Shown piece after piece: positions 31,412-38,425 of a DNA stretch of 38,425 nucleotides (position 1 is its first letter; every line of letters begins with the position of its first letter). The position numbers and the translations under genes were made by a program. Under the pieces are notes generated by a model. It was not told the origin of the DNA. It ran no database searches and was given only the letters and a program-made list of their open reading frames with translations. Origin of the DNA: LMUY01 sp964247705 (GTDB lineage Bacteria > Pseudomonadota > Alphaproteobacteria > Acetobacterales > Acetobacteraceae); the NCBI GenBank assembly GCA_964247705.1, contig CAXTVQ010000047.1, forward strand, positions 1 to 38,425. Direction: 5' to 3'.

Positions 31412-32196
31412 GCCTGCGCGCCGCCGACGATCAAGCGCACGATCTCGTCCAAGTCGGTCTCCCCGATCAGCCGTTCGGCGACCTTCCGCCCTTCGTACAT
31501 GAACACGATGCGGTCGCAGACGCGGAACAGATCCTGCAGCCGGTGCGTGATCAGCAGCACAGCCATACCCTGCGCTTTGACCCGGCGGATCAGCGCCAGC
31601 ACCGCCTCCACCTCGGCGACGGCGAGCGCGGAGGTGGGTTCGTCGAGCAGCAGCACGCGCGGCGAGAACGAGACGGCGCGGGCGATGGCGATGGACTGGC
31701 GCTGGCCGCCCGAGAGGCGCGCGACCTTGGCGCGCAGGTTGGGGATGCGGATGCCCAACGTGTCCAGCATAGCCTGCGCCTCGGTCCGCATGGCGCGCTT
31801 GGCCAGGAAGCCGCGGGGGGCGATCTCCCGTCCGAGGAACAGGTTGCCGGCGACGTCGATCGTGTCGCACAGGCTGAGTTCCTGATAGACCATCTCGATC
31901 CCGCGCGCCCGGGCATCGGCGGGGCCCGAGAGACGGACCGGCAGGCCCGCCAGGGCGATCGTGCCCTCATCCGGCAGGTAGGCGCCGGAGACGATCTTGC
32001 TCAGCGTGGACTTGCCCGCTCCGTTGTCCCCGACCAGTCCGAGGCACTCGCCGCCGAACAGGTCGAGATCAACGCCGTGCAGCACGGTTTGCGAACCGAA
32101 GCGCTTGCCGATGCCGCGCAAGGACATCAACGCCGCCGCACTGGCGGGCACGTCCCCGGACGCGCCGGCCGACCTCTGCTGGGTGCCGGCCTGCAC
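31408..32196 (-). CDS. Ribose-type ABC transporter ATPase, single-domain
   Basis: This is a 262-residue ATPase with one nucleotide-binding domain, like FrcA, instead of the fused double domain of RbsA. Walker A is GDNGAGKST (56-64), the signature is LSGGQRQ, and Walker B is LLLDEPTSAL, with the RbsA-like IEMVYQELSLCDTIDVAGNLF. The GTG at 32196 is 5 bases after the binding-protein stop; an ATG at 32127 (MSLRGIGKRFG) is an alternative start that still keeps the whole domain. It should work as a homodimer on RbsC-like permeases. Confidence 0.88.
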   Translation of the reverse strand: MQAGTQQRSAGASGDVPASAAALMSLRGIGKRFGSQTVLHGVDLDLFGGECLGLVGDNGAGKSTLSKIVSGAYLPDEGTIALAGLPVRLSGPADARARGIEMVYQELSLCDTIDVAGNLFLGREIAPRGFLAKRAMRTEAQAMLDTLGIRIPNLRAKVARLSGGQRQSIAIARAVSFSPRVLLLDEPTSALAVAEVEAVLALIRRVKAQGMAVLLITHRLQDLFRVCDRIVFMYEGRKVAERLIGETDLDEIVRLIVGGAQA

Positions 32197-32201
32197 CGGG
32201 T

Positions 32202-33155
32202 TTACTTGAACACCGTGCGATACGGGTCGACATTGGCCTTGGTGACGATCGTCACCGGAACGGCGATCGTCTTGTCGACGCTTCCACCCTTCGACAGCTT
32301 CACCAGGGCATCGATGCCGGCGGAACCCATGCCGGCCGGATCCTGCTGCACGACGGCGATGACGTAGCCGGCGTCCATGCCCGTGATCGCCTGCGCCGTG
32401 AGATCCCAGCCGAACAGCTTGACCTGATCCTGCTTCCCCTGGCTCTCCACCGCGGCGATGGCGCCCAGCAACGCGGGCTCGCCCGTGGCGTAGATCGCGG
32501 TCAGGTCCGGGTTGCCGGTCATCAGCGTCTCGGCCGCAGCCAACGCGTTGTCCTGGATGTTGCGCCCATCCACGACGCCCGCGATACTGATCCCAGGCTT
32601 GGTGCTGATGGCATCGACGAACGCCTTCTGCCGCTGGTTCTGGATAAACGAGTTCAGCGCGCCCACGACGCCCACGCGCGCCTTGCCGCCCATGCTGGCC
32701 TGCACGTAGGGCAGGAAGGCGTCGGCCAGGAGTTGACCGGCCTTCGTGTTGTCCACGCCGATCTGGGCCTTTTGCGGCCCGTCGGCCGGCAGGATGGCAT
32801 CGACGGCAACGACCGGGATGCCTGCCGCAGCGGCTTCCTTGACCGCCGGCATCAGGCCGTTGACGTCGATCGCATCGACCAGGATCCCGGCGATCTTCTG
32901 CTGGATGTAACTCTCGATGGCATTGTTCTGCTCGGTCGGCCTGTCGTTGGCATTGAACACGGTCAGCGTCACGCCGGCCTGCTTTGCCGCGGCCTCGGCG
33001 CCGTCCTGCATCTGCTTGAAGAACAGCGCCTGTTCGTTGATCTGGATCATCGCCAGCGTGCTACCCGCCGCGAGGGCGATGCGCGCATCGGCGAGATTGA
33101 GGACGAACCCACCAGCGGCGCCGGCGAGCAACGTGCGTCGAGCTATCGTAATCAT
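32202..33155 (-). CDS. Ribose-type periplasmic sugar-binding protein (RbsB-like)
   Basis: This is a 317-residue protein with an export signal (about 1-30; ARRTLLAGAAGGFVLN, ending IALAAG). The mature part starts TLAMIQINEQALFFKQMQDG and has IESYIQQKIAGILVDAIDVNG, VAVDAILPAD and VGVDNTKAGQLLADAF, all typical of the pentose/inositol binders. A GGGGGA ribosome site precedes the ATG. It heads an operon with ATPase, permease, PTE-like hydrolase, TenA-like and PF07090-like genes. The ligand is probably a sugar-like molecule or nucleoside-related compound; the sequence does not decide. Confidence 0.9.
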   Translation of the reverse strand: MITIARRTLLAGAAGGFVLNLADARIALAAGSTLAMIQINEQALFFKQMQDGAEAAAKQAGVTLTVFNANDRPTEQNNAIESYIQQKIAGILVDAIDVNGLMPAVKEAAAAGIPVVAVDAILPADGPQKAQIGVDNTKAGQLLADAFLPYVQASMGGKARVGVVGALNSFIQNQRQKAFVDAISTKPGISIAGVVDGRNIQDNALAAAETLMTGNPDLTAIYATGEPALLGAIAAVESQGKQDQVKLFGWDLTAQAITGMDAGYVIAVVQQDPAGMGSAGIDALVKLSKGGSVDKTIAVPVTIVTKANVDPYRTVFK

Positions 33156-33366
33156 GATGCAGTCCCCCGATCGTGTGTCCGCCCGGTGAAAAACCACGAC
33201 CCGGCGTGGTGCGGCCACCGGGGCGCGACGTTCGCAACGGAGTCCTTGCATGCCTCATGCCGCGGATCGCTGAAGGAGGTGGCGCTACGCAGGGCGGTCC
33301 CTATCATGGGGTCGTCGTCGCTGGCGGGTCGGGCTAACCAGGCGGTACAACGGGAGGCTTCACGCA

Positions 33367-34986
33367 ATGCTGCCATCTAACGCCCTGGATGCTTTCCGTG
33401 CCGCCGTCCAGTCTCGGCCAGATGGCGCCGCGATCCAGTATTTCGACGGCCGTCTCAGCTACCGCGCATTGGACCACGCCAGCGACGCCCTGGCGGCAAA
33501 GCTGCTCGCCGGCGGGGTGCAAGCCGGGGATCGGCTGGCGCTGTATCTCCAGAACATGCCGGGTTTCGTCATCGGCCTGTTGGCCGGGTGGAAGGCGGGG
33601 GCGGTGCCCGTGCCGGTCAACCCGATGAACCGGCAGCGCGAGTTGACGATGCTGCTGGCCGACTGCACCCCCAGCGCCATGCTCTGCCAGGACACTCTGT
33701 TCCACGACGTGGTCGAGGGCCTGCCTGGGAAGCCGGCACTGATCGTGACCACGTCCGCGCAGGACTTCCAGTCGAGGAACGATCCGCGGCTGTTCGCCGC
33801 CGGTGAGGCCGCGCGGCCCGGGCCTTGTCACCTTGACCGGGTCCTGGCTGGCGGCGGCAGCGTCCCCATCCTGGCGACCACGCCGGAAGACCTCGCCTTC
33901 ATCGTCTACACCTCCGGCACCACGGGGCTGCCCAAGGGGTCGATCAGCACCCACGCCGCCGCCATGCACTCCGCCACCACCATGTGCAGCATTCTCGGCC
34001 TCATGCAGGGCGAGGCCGTTCTCGGCCTGGCGCCGCTGTTCCACATCACGGGCCTTGTTTGCCAGGTGCTGAGCGCCTTCGTCCTGGCCGCGCCGCTGAT
34101 CCTCTCCTACCGGTTCGAGCCGGGCGTGATGTTGGACAGCATCACCGAGCACCGCCCGGCCTTCGGCATCGGCGCCATCACCGCCTACGTCGCCATGATG
34201 AACCATCCGGACGCCGCACCCGGACGCTTCGACCCGATGCGTCTCGTCTACTCTGGCGGAGCGCCGGTGCCGGCAGGTGTCGTCGTGCAGTTCGAGAGGC
34301 AATTCGGCAAGCCGATCCGCAACGGGTATGGCATGACGGAAACAAACGCGGCGGTGACCATCACCCCGCCCGGCGAAGCATCCCGGGTGGACGCGGCGAG
34401 CCAGGCGCTGTCGATCGGCAAGGCAATGCCGGGCCTCACCATCACCGTCCTGGGCGAGGACGACGCGGCGCTGTCGGCGGGGGAGATCGGCGAATTGATC
34501 TTGGCGTCGCCGAGCCTGACCTCCGGCTACTGGAACAAGCCCGAGGAGACACAGGCAGCCCTGACGCCGGCCGGCTTGCGCAGCGGCGATGTCGGGTTCG
34601 TTGACGCCGAGGGCTGGGTATTCCTGATCGACCGCAAGAAGGACATGATCAGCGCATCCGGCTACAAGGTCTGGCCCCGGGACGTGGAGGACGTGCTCTA
34701 CATGCACCCGGCGGTCCGTGAAGCGGCGGTGATCGGCGTGCCGGATGCCTATCGCGGCGAGACGGTGAAGGCCGTCGTCAGCCTCAAGCCGCAACACGCG
34801 GTTGAACCGGCCGAGTTGATCGGTTTTTGCCGGGAGCGGATGGCGGCATACAAATACCCGCGCCTGGTCGAGATCGTGGCCGACCTGCCGAAGACTCCGA
34901 CGGGCAAGATCATGCGCCGCGTGCTCCGCGATGGAGCGGTTGCCGCGGCGCAGGTGCAAGTCGAAGCACGGCCACGGCAGACATAG
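33367..34986 (+). CDS. Acyl-CoA synthetase (class I adenylate-forming enzyme)
   Basis: This is a 539-residue ANL-superfamily enzyme with complete core motifs: A3 YTSGTTGLPKG (about 181-191), A5 GYGMTE (about 321-326), A8 DRKKDMISASGYKVWP, and A10 PTGKIMRR with the catalytic lysine near the C-terminus. The layout and spacing fit fatty-acid or aromatic-acid CoA ligases. The ATG has GGGAGG about 9 bases upstream. It is divergent from the ribose-type operon across 211 bases, in which I could not define a promoter. It may activate an acid produced by that operon, or simply be a neighbour. Confidence 0.9.
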   Translation: MLPSNALDAFRAAVQSRPDGAAIQYFDGRLSYRALDHASDALAAKLLAGGVQAGDRLALYLQNMPGFVIGLLAGWKAGAVPVPVNPMNRQRELTMLLADCTPSAMLCQDTLFHDVVEGLPGKPALIVTTSAQDFQSRNDPRLFAAGEAARPGPCHLDRVLAGGGSVPILATTPEDLAFIVYTSGTTGLPKGSISTHAAAMHSATTMCSILGLMQGEAVLGLAPLFHITGLVCQVLSAFVLAAPLILSYRFEPGVMLDSITEHRPAFGIGAITAYVAMMNHPDAAPGRFDPMRLVYSGGAPVPAGVVVQFERQFGKPIRNGYGMTETNAAVTITPPGEASRVDAASQALSIGKAMPGLTITVLGEDDAALSAGEIGELILASPSLTSGYWNKPEETQAALTPAGLRSGDVGFVDAEGWVFLIDRKKDMISASGYKVWPRDVEDVLYMHPAVREAAVIGVPDAYRGETVKAVVSLKPQHAVEPAELIGFCRERMAAYKYPRLVEIVADLPKTPTGKIMRRVLRDGAVAAAQVQVEARPRQT

Positions 34987-35135
34987 CGTAGGTGAGGAGG
35001 CGATAAGAGCTTCAGATACTGTCAGTTTTTGGTCCGGCACGCCTGCGACGGACCACGCGGGAACAGGCGATCTTTGACGGCTGGCGCTGTCGCGTGCATG
35101 GACTAGCTGCAACCCACTCTTAGGACCTGTCCAGC

Positions 35136-35306
35136 ATGGCCGGTAAGACAAACTACGACTTCGAACGCAGAGAGCGTGATCGAGCCAAGCAGGCTAAGAA
35201 AGAAGCAAAGGCTAAAGAAAAGGCCAACGCCCAGACTGCTTCAGCGCCTGAGCAAGGCTTTAACTCGGGTGAAAAGTCGCCAGTCCCGCCGCAGACGACT
35301 GACTAG
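35136..35306 (+). CDS. 56-residue lysine-rich small protein
   Basis: This small ORF starts at ATG 35136 with AGGA about 9 bases upstream and ends at TAG 35304-35306. The protein begins MAGKTNYDFERRERDRAK, followed by an alternating Lys/Ala/Glu helix (about 17-33) and a polar Pro/Thr tail. I recall similar MAGKxNYDFERRxR small proteins in alphaproteobacterial genomes, with no known function. The charge pattern suggests a nucleic-acid-associated or disordered helix. Base composition is less GC-rich than its neighbours, mainly because of the lysine codons. It appears to be a single-gene unit. Confidence 0.65.
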   Translation: MAGKTNYDFERRERDRAKQAKKEAKAKEKANAQTASAPEQGFNSGEKSPVPPQTTD

Positions 35307-35606
35307 TCCTCGCACAAGTGGATCGTCACCGGCTGCCTGGACCGCCCCGGGTTGCCGGAGGCGGGACCAAGCTGTGCGAATGGCGTTAGAACGGCTACCC
35401 GGCGGGTGGTAGACCAAGCGCCTCGGCAAGTTCACGCCAGACCGCACGGATAGATACCATAGAACGCACACATCTCGACAACCGATCTGAGGAGTTCAAA
35501 TATCTCCTACTTCACCATCTTCTAGAGAGCCGTACCTTAAGTAAGCGATACTGTTGCTGATGGAAGCTTTGTTTTGCATGCTCGGCACGTTATCGAAGGA
35601 CCTCCC
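35307..35606. other. Gene-poor interval with possible coding remnant on the minus strand
   Basis: I see no convincing gene in these 300 bases. On the minus strand, one frame ends with a protein-like stretch, AVWRELAEALGLPPAG, stopping near 35395. It is only about 20-35 codons from the nearest upstream stop, so it may be the tail of a decayed gene. The right end holds the leader of the SsuA-like gene. Composition is less GC-rich than the window as a whole. Confidence 0.35.
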
Positions 35607-36542
35607 ATGCTGCCAGGCGTTACGAGGCGATCACTCACGCTTGCTGCGGGTGGCCTGTTGCTGCCGCGACTTGGCCGGGCTGCAGCGGTGCCAGTCAGGA
35701 TCGGGTACCAAAAAAACGGCGCCCTCGTTCTGGTGCGCAAGCAGGACAAGCTCAAGCCGCTGGGCATTGCAGCCGAGTGGGTCGAATTCAACTCCGGCCC
35801 CCCCATGCTGGAGGCCTTGGCGGCTGGTGCGGTCGACTTCGGCGCCGTCGGCGACACGCCGCCGATCTTCGCCCAGGCCGCCGGCTCGGACCTGCTGTAT
35901 GTCGGCGGCCAGCCGATCAGCGGGGTGAACGAGGCGATCCTGGTGCCCAAGGACAGCACGATCCGCACTGTCGCTGACCTTCGCGGCCGCAAGCTTGCTT
36001 TTACCAAGGGGTCCAGCGCCCACGCCATGGTGGTGGACATTTTGGTCGCTGCCGGGATGAAGCCGTCGGACGTTCAACCCGTCTATCTCCAGCCGCCCGA
36101 CGCCGCGGCCGCGTTCCGCGCTGGAGCACTCGACGCCTGGGCCATTTGGGATCCGTTCTATGCCATCGCCCAGATGGAACCGACGACGCGGGTGCTGACG
36201 ACCGGCGAAGGCGCCGCACCCAGCAATTCATTCTTCATGGCCGGCCGTGGCTTCGTGGAGCGCCAGCCAAAGATGGTGTTGGCCCTGTTGGCGGCTATCA
36301 ACGAAGTGGCCGTTTGGGCGGCAGCGCACCCCGAGGAGTTGGCCCAAACGCTGGCCGCGGTGACAGGCGTAACCCTGGCCGCGCAACGCGTAGCGGCGCA
36401 GCGAGGCGTTTATGCCGTGCAGCCGATGAACGACGCCATCATCGCCCGGCAGCAGGGGATTGCCGATCTGTTCACCGCGCTGCGGATCATACCCGAGAAA
36501 TTGGACATCCGTGCGATCGTATGGAAGCCGGCCACGGACTAG
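35607..36542 (+). CDS. SsuA/NMT1-like ABC transporter substrate-binding protein (orphan)
   Basis: This is a 311-residue binding protein with a signal peptide (about 1-26, TRRSLTLAAGGLLLPRLGRAA). The mature start VPVRIGYQKNGALVLVRKQD and LEALAAGAVDFGAVGDTPPIFAQAAG are hallmarks of the aliphatic sulfonate/taurine/nitrate binding family. AFRAGALDAWAIWDPFYAIAQ supplies the second-lobe ligand site. The ATG at 35607 has AAGGA 7 bases upstream. No permease or ATPase gene is adjacent, so it either serves a transporter encoded elsewhere or is left from a broken cluster. Sulfonate is the most common ligand, but unproven. Confidence 0.85.
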   Translation: MLPGVTRRSLTLAAGGLLLPRLGRAAAVPVRIGYQKNGALVLVRKQDKLKPLGIAAEWVEFNSGPPMLEALAAGAVDFGAVGDTPPIFAQAAGSDLLYVGGQPISGVNEAILVPKDSTIRTVADLRGRKLAFTKGSSAHAMVVDILVAAGMKPSDVQPVYLQPPDAAAAFRAGALDAWAIWDPFYAIAQMEPTTRVLTTGEGAAPSNSFFMAGRGFVERQPKMVLALLAAINEVAVWAAAHPEELAQTLAAVTGVTLAAQRVAAQRGVYAVQPMNDAIIARQQGIADLFTALRIIPEKLDIRAIVWKPATD

Positions 36543-36661
36543 AAGCGACGCTTTCCGAAAGAGCGACGGGCCTCACCCGGCGGCACGGCGCAGAGCTTGC
36601 CAGAGTTCACGGCAGGGGGTGAAGTCTCACCACGCGCATAGTCATCGGGAGGAACCGCCTG

Positions 36662-37329
36662 TTGCTCGCCATTTATGCCGAAGACAACATGCTTCATGAT
36701 CCAGAACAGTATGTCTCCCGCGGCATCTTCGTTCCTGCACGTGAGTCGCCGCAGCGCGCGACCGAACTTCTCGCCGCGCTGCAGGATGCTGGTCATGGCG
36801 TATCGGCGCCGCGAAGCTTCGGCCTGACCCCGCTCCTTGCAGTGCACGACGCGGGCTACATCGAATTCCTCCAAACGGCACACGAACGCTGGCAAGGCCG
36901 TGGTGGACCGGCAGGGCCGATGGCCGTGGCGCAATGCTATGCGATGCGGCACATGGGAACGCGCCCGAAGGGGTCGACGGCCAGCTCGGGTACTACCTGT
37001 CGGGTAACTCGGTGCCGGTCGGCCAACACACCTGGCGCTCCATCCAATCGTCCGCGGATTGCGCGGTCGAAGCGGCCGAGTCCATCCTGGCCGGAGCGAC
37101 GGAAGCCTACGCGCTCTGCCGGCCACCCGGACACCACGCCTATACGGACCTCGCTGGCGGATTCTGCTACGTCAACAACGCCGCCGTCGCCGCCGAACAC
37201 CTGCGCCGCCGGTTCGCGCGGGTGAGCGTGCTGGACGTGGACGTGCACCACGGCAACGGAACGCAGGGCATTTTCTACCATCGGGCGGACGTGCAGTTCG
37301 TCTCCATCCACTGGGGCGCTCGGGGGTAG
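36662..37329 (+). pseudogene. Histone deacetylase-like / acetylpolyamine amidohydrolase pseudogene
   Basis: The reading frame from TTG 36662 (GGGAGG about 9 bases upstream) codes for the start of a class II HDAC-like enzyme: LLAVHDAGYIEFLQTAHERW. Near 36955-36967 the family sequence moves to another frame, where GVDGQLGYY, CRPPGHHAYTDLAGGFCYVNN and LDVDVHHGNGTQ follow. A single missing base would explain the shift. After VQFVSIH (about 37307) the similarity stops and TAG comes at 37327, so about 130-150 residues with the second zinc aspartate and the catalytic tyrosine are absent. Frameshift plus truncation make it a pseudogene. A sequencing error could explain the first but not the second. 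Confidence 0.8.
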
Positions 37330-37420
37330 GATTTCCCCGGACAGCGCGTCGTCATCCATGACGCCGACGCCCCGGAGAGGCCGAGACTGCGAAATTCTTC
37401 CCGGCGGCCCGCCTTTGCCC

Positions 37421-37426
37421 TATATT
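37421..37426 (+). promoter_or_regulatory. Possible -10 box for parDE
   Basis: TATATT stands 6 bases before the parD ATG in GC-rich DNA. No ribosome site precedes that ATG, so a leaderless or near-leaderless transcript starting here is possible. I found no clear -35 box. Confidence 0.3.
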
Positions 37427-37432
37427 CCACAC

Positions 37433-37690
37433 ATGGATGGTCTGACCCTGCCACCCGATCTCGAGCAGTTCGCGGCCGAAGCTGTGGCTTCGGGCCGCTT
37501 CCGCGACGTCGACGAGATCGTCCGGACGGGCGTGGACCTGTTGCGGCGCCGGGAGACCGCGCGCGCAGACTTCATCGCGTCTCTCGAGGCGGCCCAGGAA
37601 GAGGCGCGGCGGGATGGCGTCTTCACGATCGACGAAGTCGCCGCCGAGCTTGACGAAATAATCGCCGAGGCCGAGCGCAACCAAAGGTGA
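37433..37690 (+). CDS. parD: ParD-like antitoxin
   Basis: This is an 85-residue protein with the CopG/ParD ribbon-helix-helix pattern: LTLPPDLEQFAAEAVASGRF, then DVDEIVRTGVDLLRRRE. An acidic C-terminal half (ELDEIIAEAERNQR) would wrap the toxin. The ATG at 37433 puts the first beta strand at the N-terminus as in other ParD proteins; an upstream ATG at 37358 would add 25 unrelated residues. The stop overlaps the toxin start (GTGA). It binds the ParE-like product and represses its own promoter by analogy with the family. Confidence 0.85.
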   Translation: MDGLTLPPDLEQFAAEAVASGRFRDVDEIVRTGVDLLRRRETARADFIASLEAAQEEARRDGVFTIDEVAAELDEIIAEAERNQR

Positions 37691-38025
37691 GCTTGCCGGC
37701 GGTGATCGTACCGCAAGCTCGCCGCGAGGCGGCAGCCGCGGTGCGCTGGATCTCGAAGGATAATCCGGCTGCTGCAGCCAGATTCCGGCGGGCGATCGTC
37801 GATGCGGCAAAGCTGCTGGGCAACCGGCCAATGGCAGGGCGGTTCGCGCCGGAGCTGTTGGGGCCGCACTATCGCATCTGGTCGGTTGTGTCCTTTCCCT
37901 ACATTTTGGTCTATGATCCTCGCCAGACGCCGCCAGAGATCGTGCGTCTCGCCCACACGGCGCGGGACCTTGGTCCCCTGATGGCGGACCTGGCGGGATC
38001 GCAGGACGATCTGGACCAGGACTGA
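37687..38025 (+). CDS. parE: ParE/RelE-superfamily toxin
   Basis: This is a 112-residue protein with the ParE fold signature: ARREAAAAVRWISKDNPAAAARF (about 11-33), then LGNRPMAGRFAPELLGPHYRIWSV and FPYILVYDP, ending with a helix-strand VRLAHTARDL. The final residues are acidic. The GTG start overlaps the antitoxin stop by 4 bases, the normal antitoxin-first order. ParE members poison gyrase and RelE members cleave ribosomal mRNA; the sequence favours the ParE branch. Truncated genes lie on both sides. Confidence 0.85.
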   Translation: MSLPAVIVPQARREAAAAVRWISKDNPAAAARFRRAIVDAAKLLGNRPMAGRFAPELLGPHYRIWSVVSFPYILVYDPRQTPPEIVRLAHTARDLGPLMADLAGSQDDLDQD

Positions 38026-38139
38026 CGCTGGCGGAGTTCACCACCCCTCGCCGCCGACGCGCTCCCAGCCAGGACCGACCGCCCGCTAGGTGCCTCACGA
38101 AGAACAGTTCTTCTCCGCCCGCCCTGCCCTCTCCCGCCC

Positions 38140-38402
38140 GCGTGCGAGTCACCCGTCCACCGGTCGATGGCGAAGGCCCTGGTGGTCAGGCCCAGGCGCT
38201 GCACCGCGCCGCAGAACGCGCTGAACGAGACGCCGCCGTGGGTTCCCAGTTCGACGAGTACCCGCGGCCTCAGCGCCGCGACCAGCCAATGGGCGACGGC
38301 CACGAGCTCGTGCCACCCGCTCGGCTCGAAGCGGCGGAGGTTGGGTGCGAGGATGTTCGGCAAGTCGTCAACGGTCGGCTCGCCGCCGCTGTCGGGGACC
38401 AT
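38140..38402 (-). pseudogene. N-terminal remnant of a class I SAM-dependent methyltransferase
   Basis: The minus-strand frame from ATG 38402 codes for the start of a Methyltransf_24-type protein: GWHELVAVAHWLVAALRPRV, then VELGTHGGVSFSAFC (motif I, SAM binding), then AVQRLGLTTRAFAIDRWTGD. Family similarity ends at about 38140, just after DSHAG; the frame stays open to 37911 but the rest is Arg/Ser-rich and runs antisense to the toxin gene. Such proteins normally continue for another 150 or more residues. I read it as a gene cut off at its 3' side. The true start could lie outside the window. Confidence 0.6.
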
Positions 38403-38425
38403 GCAGCAACTCCACCGCGGGCCGG

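Noticed and set aside
33156..33366. Promoter pair in the divergent region between the RbsB-like and acyl-CoA synthetase genes
   Set aside because: I could not find boxes with acceptable spacing on either strand; the short CATG repeats there are too weak to call.
35030..35055. TGGTCCG/CGGACCA inverted repeat after the acyl-CoA synthetase
   Set aside because: The T-run is on the upstream side of the stem for the plus strand and becomes an A-run on the minus strand, so it is not a convincing intrinsic terminator.
33334..35151. A 605-codon open frame on the minus strand
   Set aside because: It is antisense to the acyl-CoA synthetase, which has all its ANL motifs; the translation is His/Arg/Gln-rich and matches nothing.
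35241..35471. A 76-codon minus-strand frame
   Set aside because: Its protein is Arg-rich with no pattern; a different frame in the same place gives the more protein-like tail noted in the gap entry, and neither is a confident gene.
37352..38152. A 266-codon minus-strand frame across the parDE region
   Set aside because: It is antisense to both ParD and ParE and carries no recognisable domain; the sense pair has the proper family motifs and overlap.
1..38425. CRISPR arrays, tRNA, rRNA, transposons
   Set aside because: I looked for regularly spaced repeats, cloverleaf-like segments and transposase motifs and saw none.

Overview
The window is a high-GC, densely packed bacterial chromosome segment. 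Its style suggests an alphaproteobacterium, probably Rhodospirillales or Acetobacteraceae. The grounds are long 4-nt start/stop overlaps, many GTG and TTG starts, Rhizobium/Azospirillum-type sugar-acid enzymes and many periplasmic-binding-protein transporters. The taxonomy is an inference; no rRNA or marker gene is present. A run of 100 N (6422-6521) is an assembly gap that cuts two genes.

Layout. (1) 1-5636 (+): the tail of a metallo-beta-lactamase-fold hydrolase, a TetR regulator, then a complete branched-chain-amino-acid-type ABC transporter (livHMGF plus a binding protein). (2) 5667-14693 (-): one long operon for L-arabinose. It has an sn-glycerol-3-phosphate/maltose-type ABC importer (ATPase, two permeases, binding protein), a cytoplasmic GH51 alpha-L-arabinofuranosidase, an IlvD/Edd-family L-arabonate dehydratase, a DHDPS-family 2-keto-3-deoxy-L-arabonate dehydratase and a Gfo/Idh/MocA L-arabinose 1-dehydrogenase. 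A divergent FCD-type GntR regulator (14778) shares the intergenic region. Downstream of it is a GtaA/DUF4965-type protein that may be an unassigned glycosidase. (3) 17615-24617 (-): five tightly coupled genes that look like a dedicated chaperone machine. They are a membrane-anchored J-like protein that appears to start at CTG, a 121-residue protein with a GrpE-like tail, an 843-residue divergent Hsp70, an AAA+ ATPase and a two-TM membrane protein. This is the best candidate for an under-described system here. (4) 24662-27616 (-): a Tat-exported GH-like protein and an unrecognised conserved-looking protein.

(5) 27763-33155 (-): a ribose-type ABC transporter followed by a phosphotriesterase-like amidohydrolase, a TenA_E-like protein and a PF07090-type class I amidotransferase-like protein, apparently a catabolic operon of unknown substrate. 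A divergent acyl-CoA synthetase (33367) follows. (6) 34987-38425: a looser, eroded region. It has a 56-residue lysine-rich small protein, an orphan SsuA-like binding protein, a frameshifted and truncated histone-deacetylase-like pseudogene, a parDE toxin-antitoxin pair and a truncated methyltransferase on the opposite strand.

No tRNA, rRNA, CRISPR array or intact transposase was seen. All domain assignments come from reading the translated sequence and from memory of the families; no searches were run.
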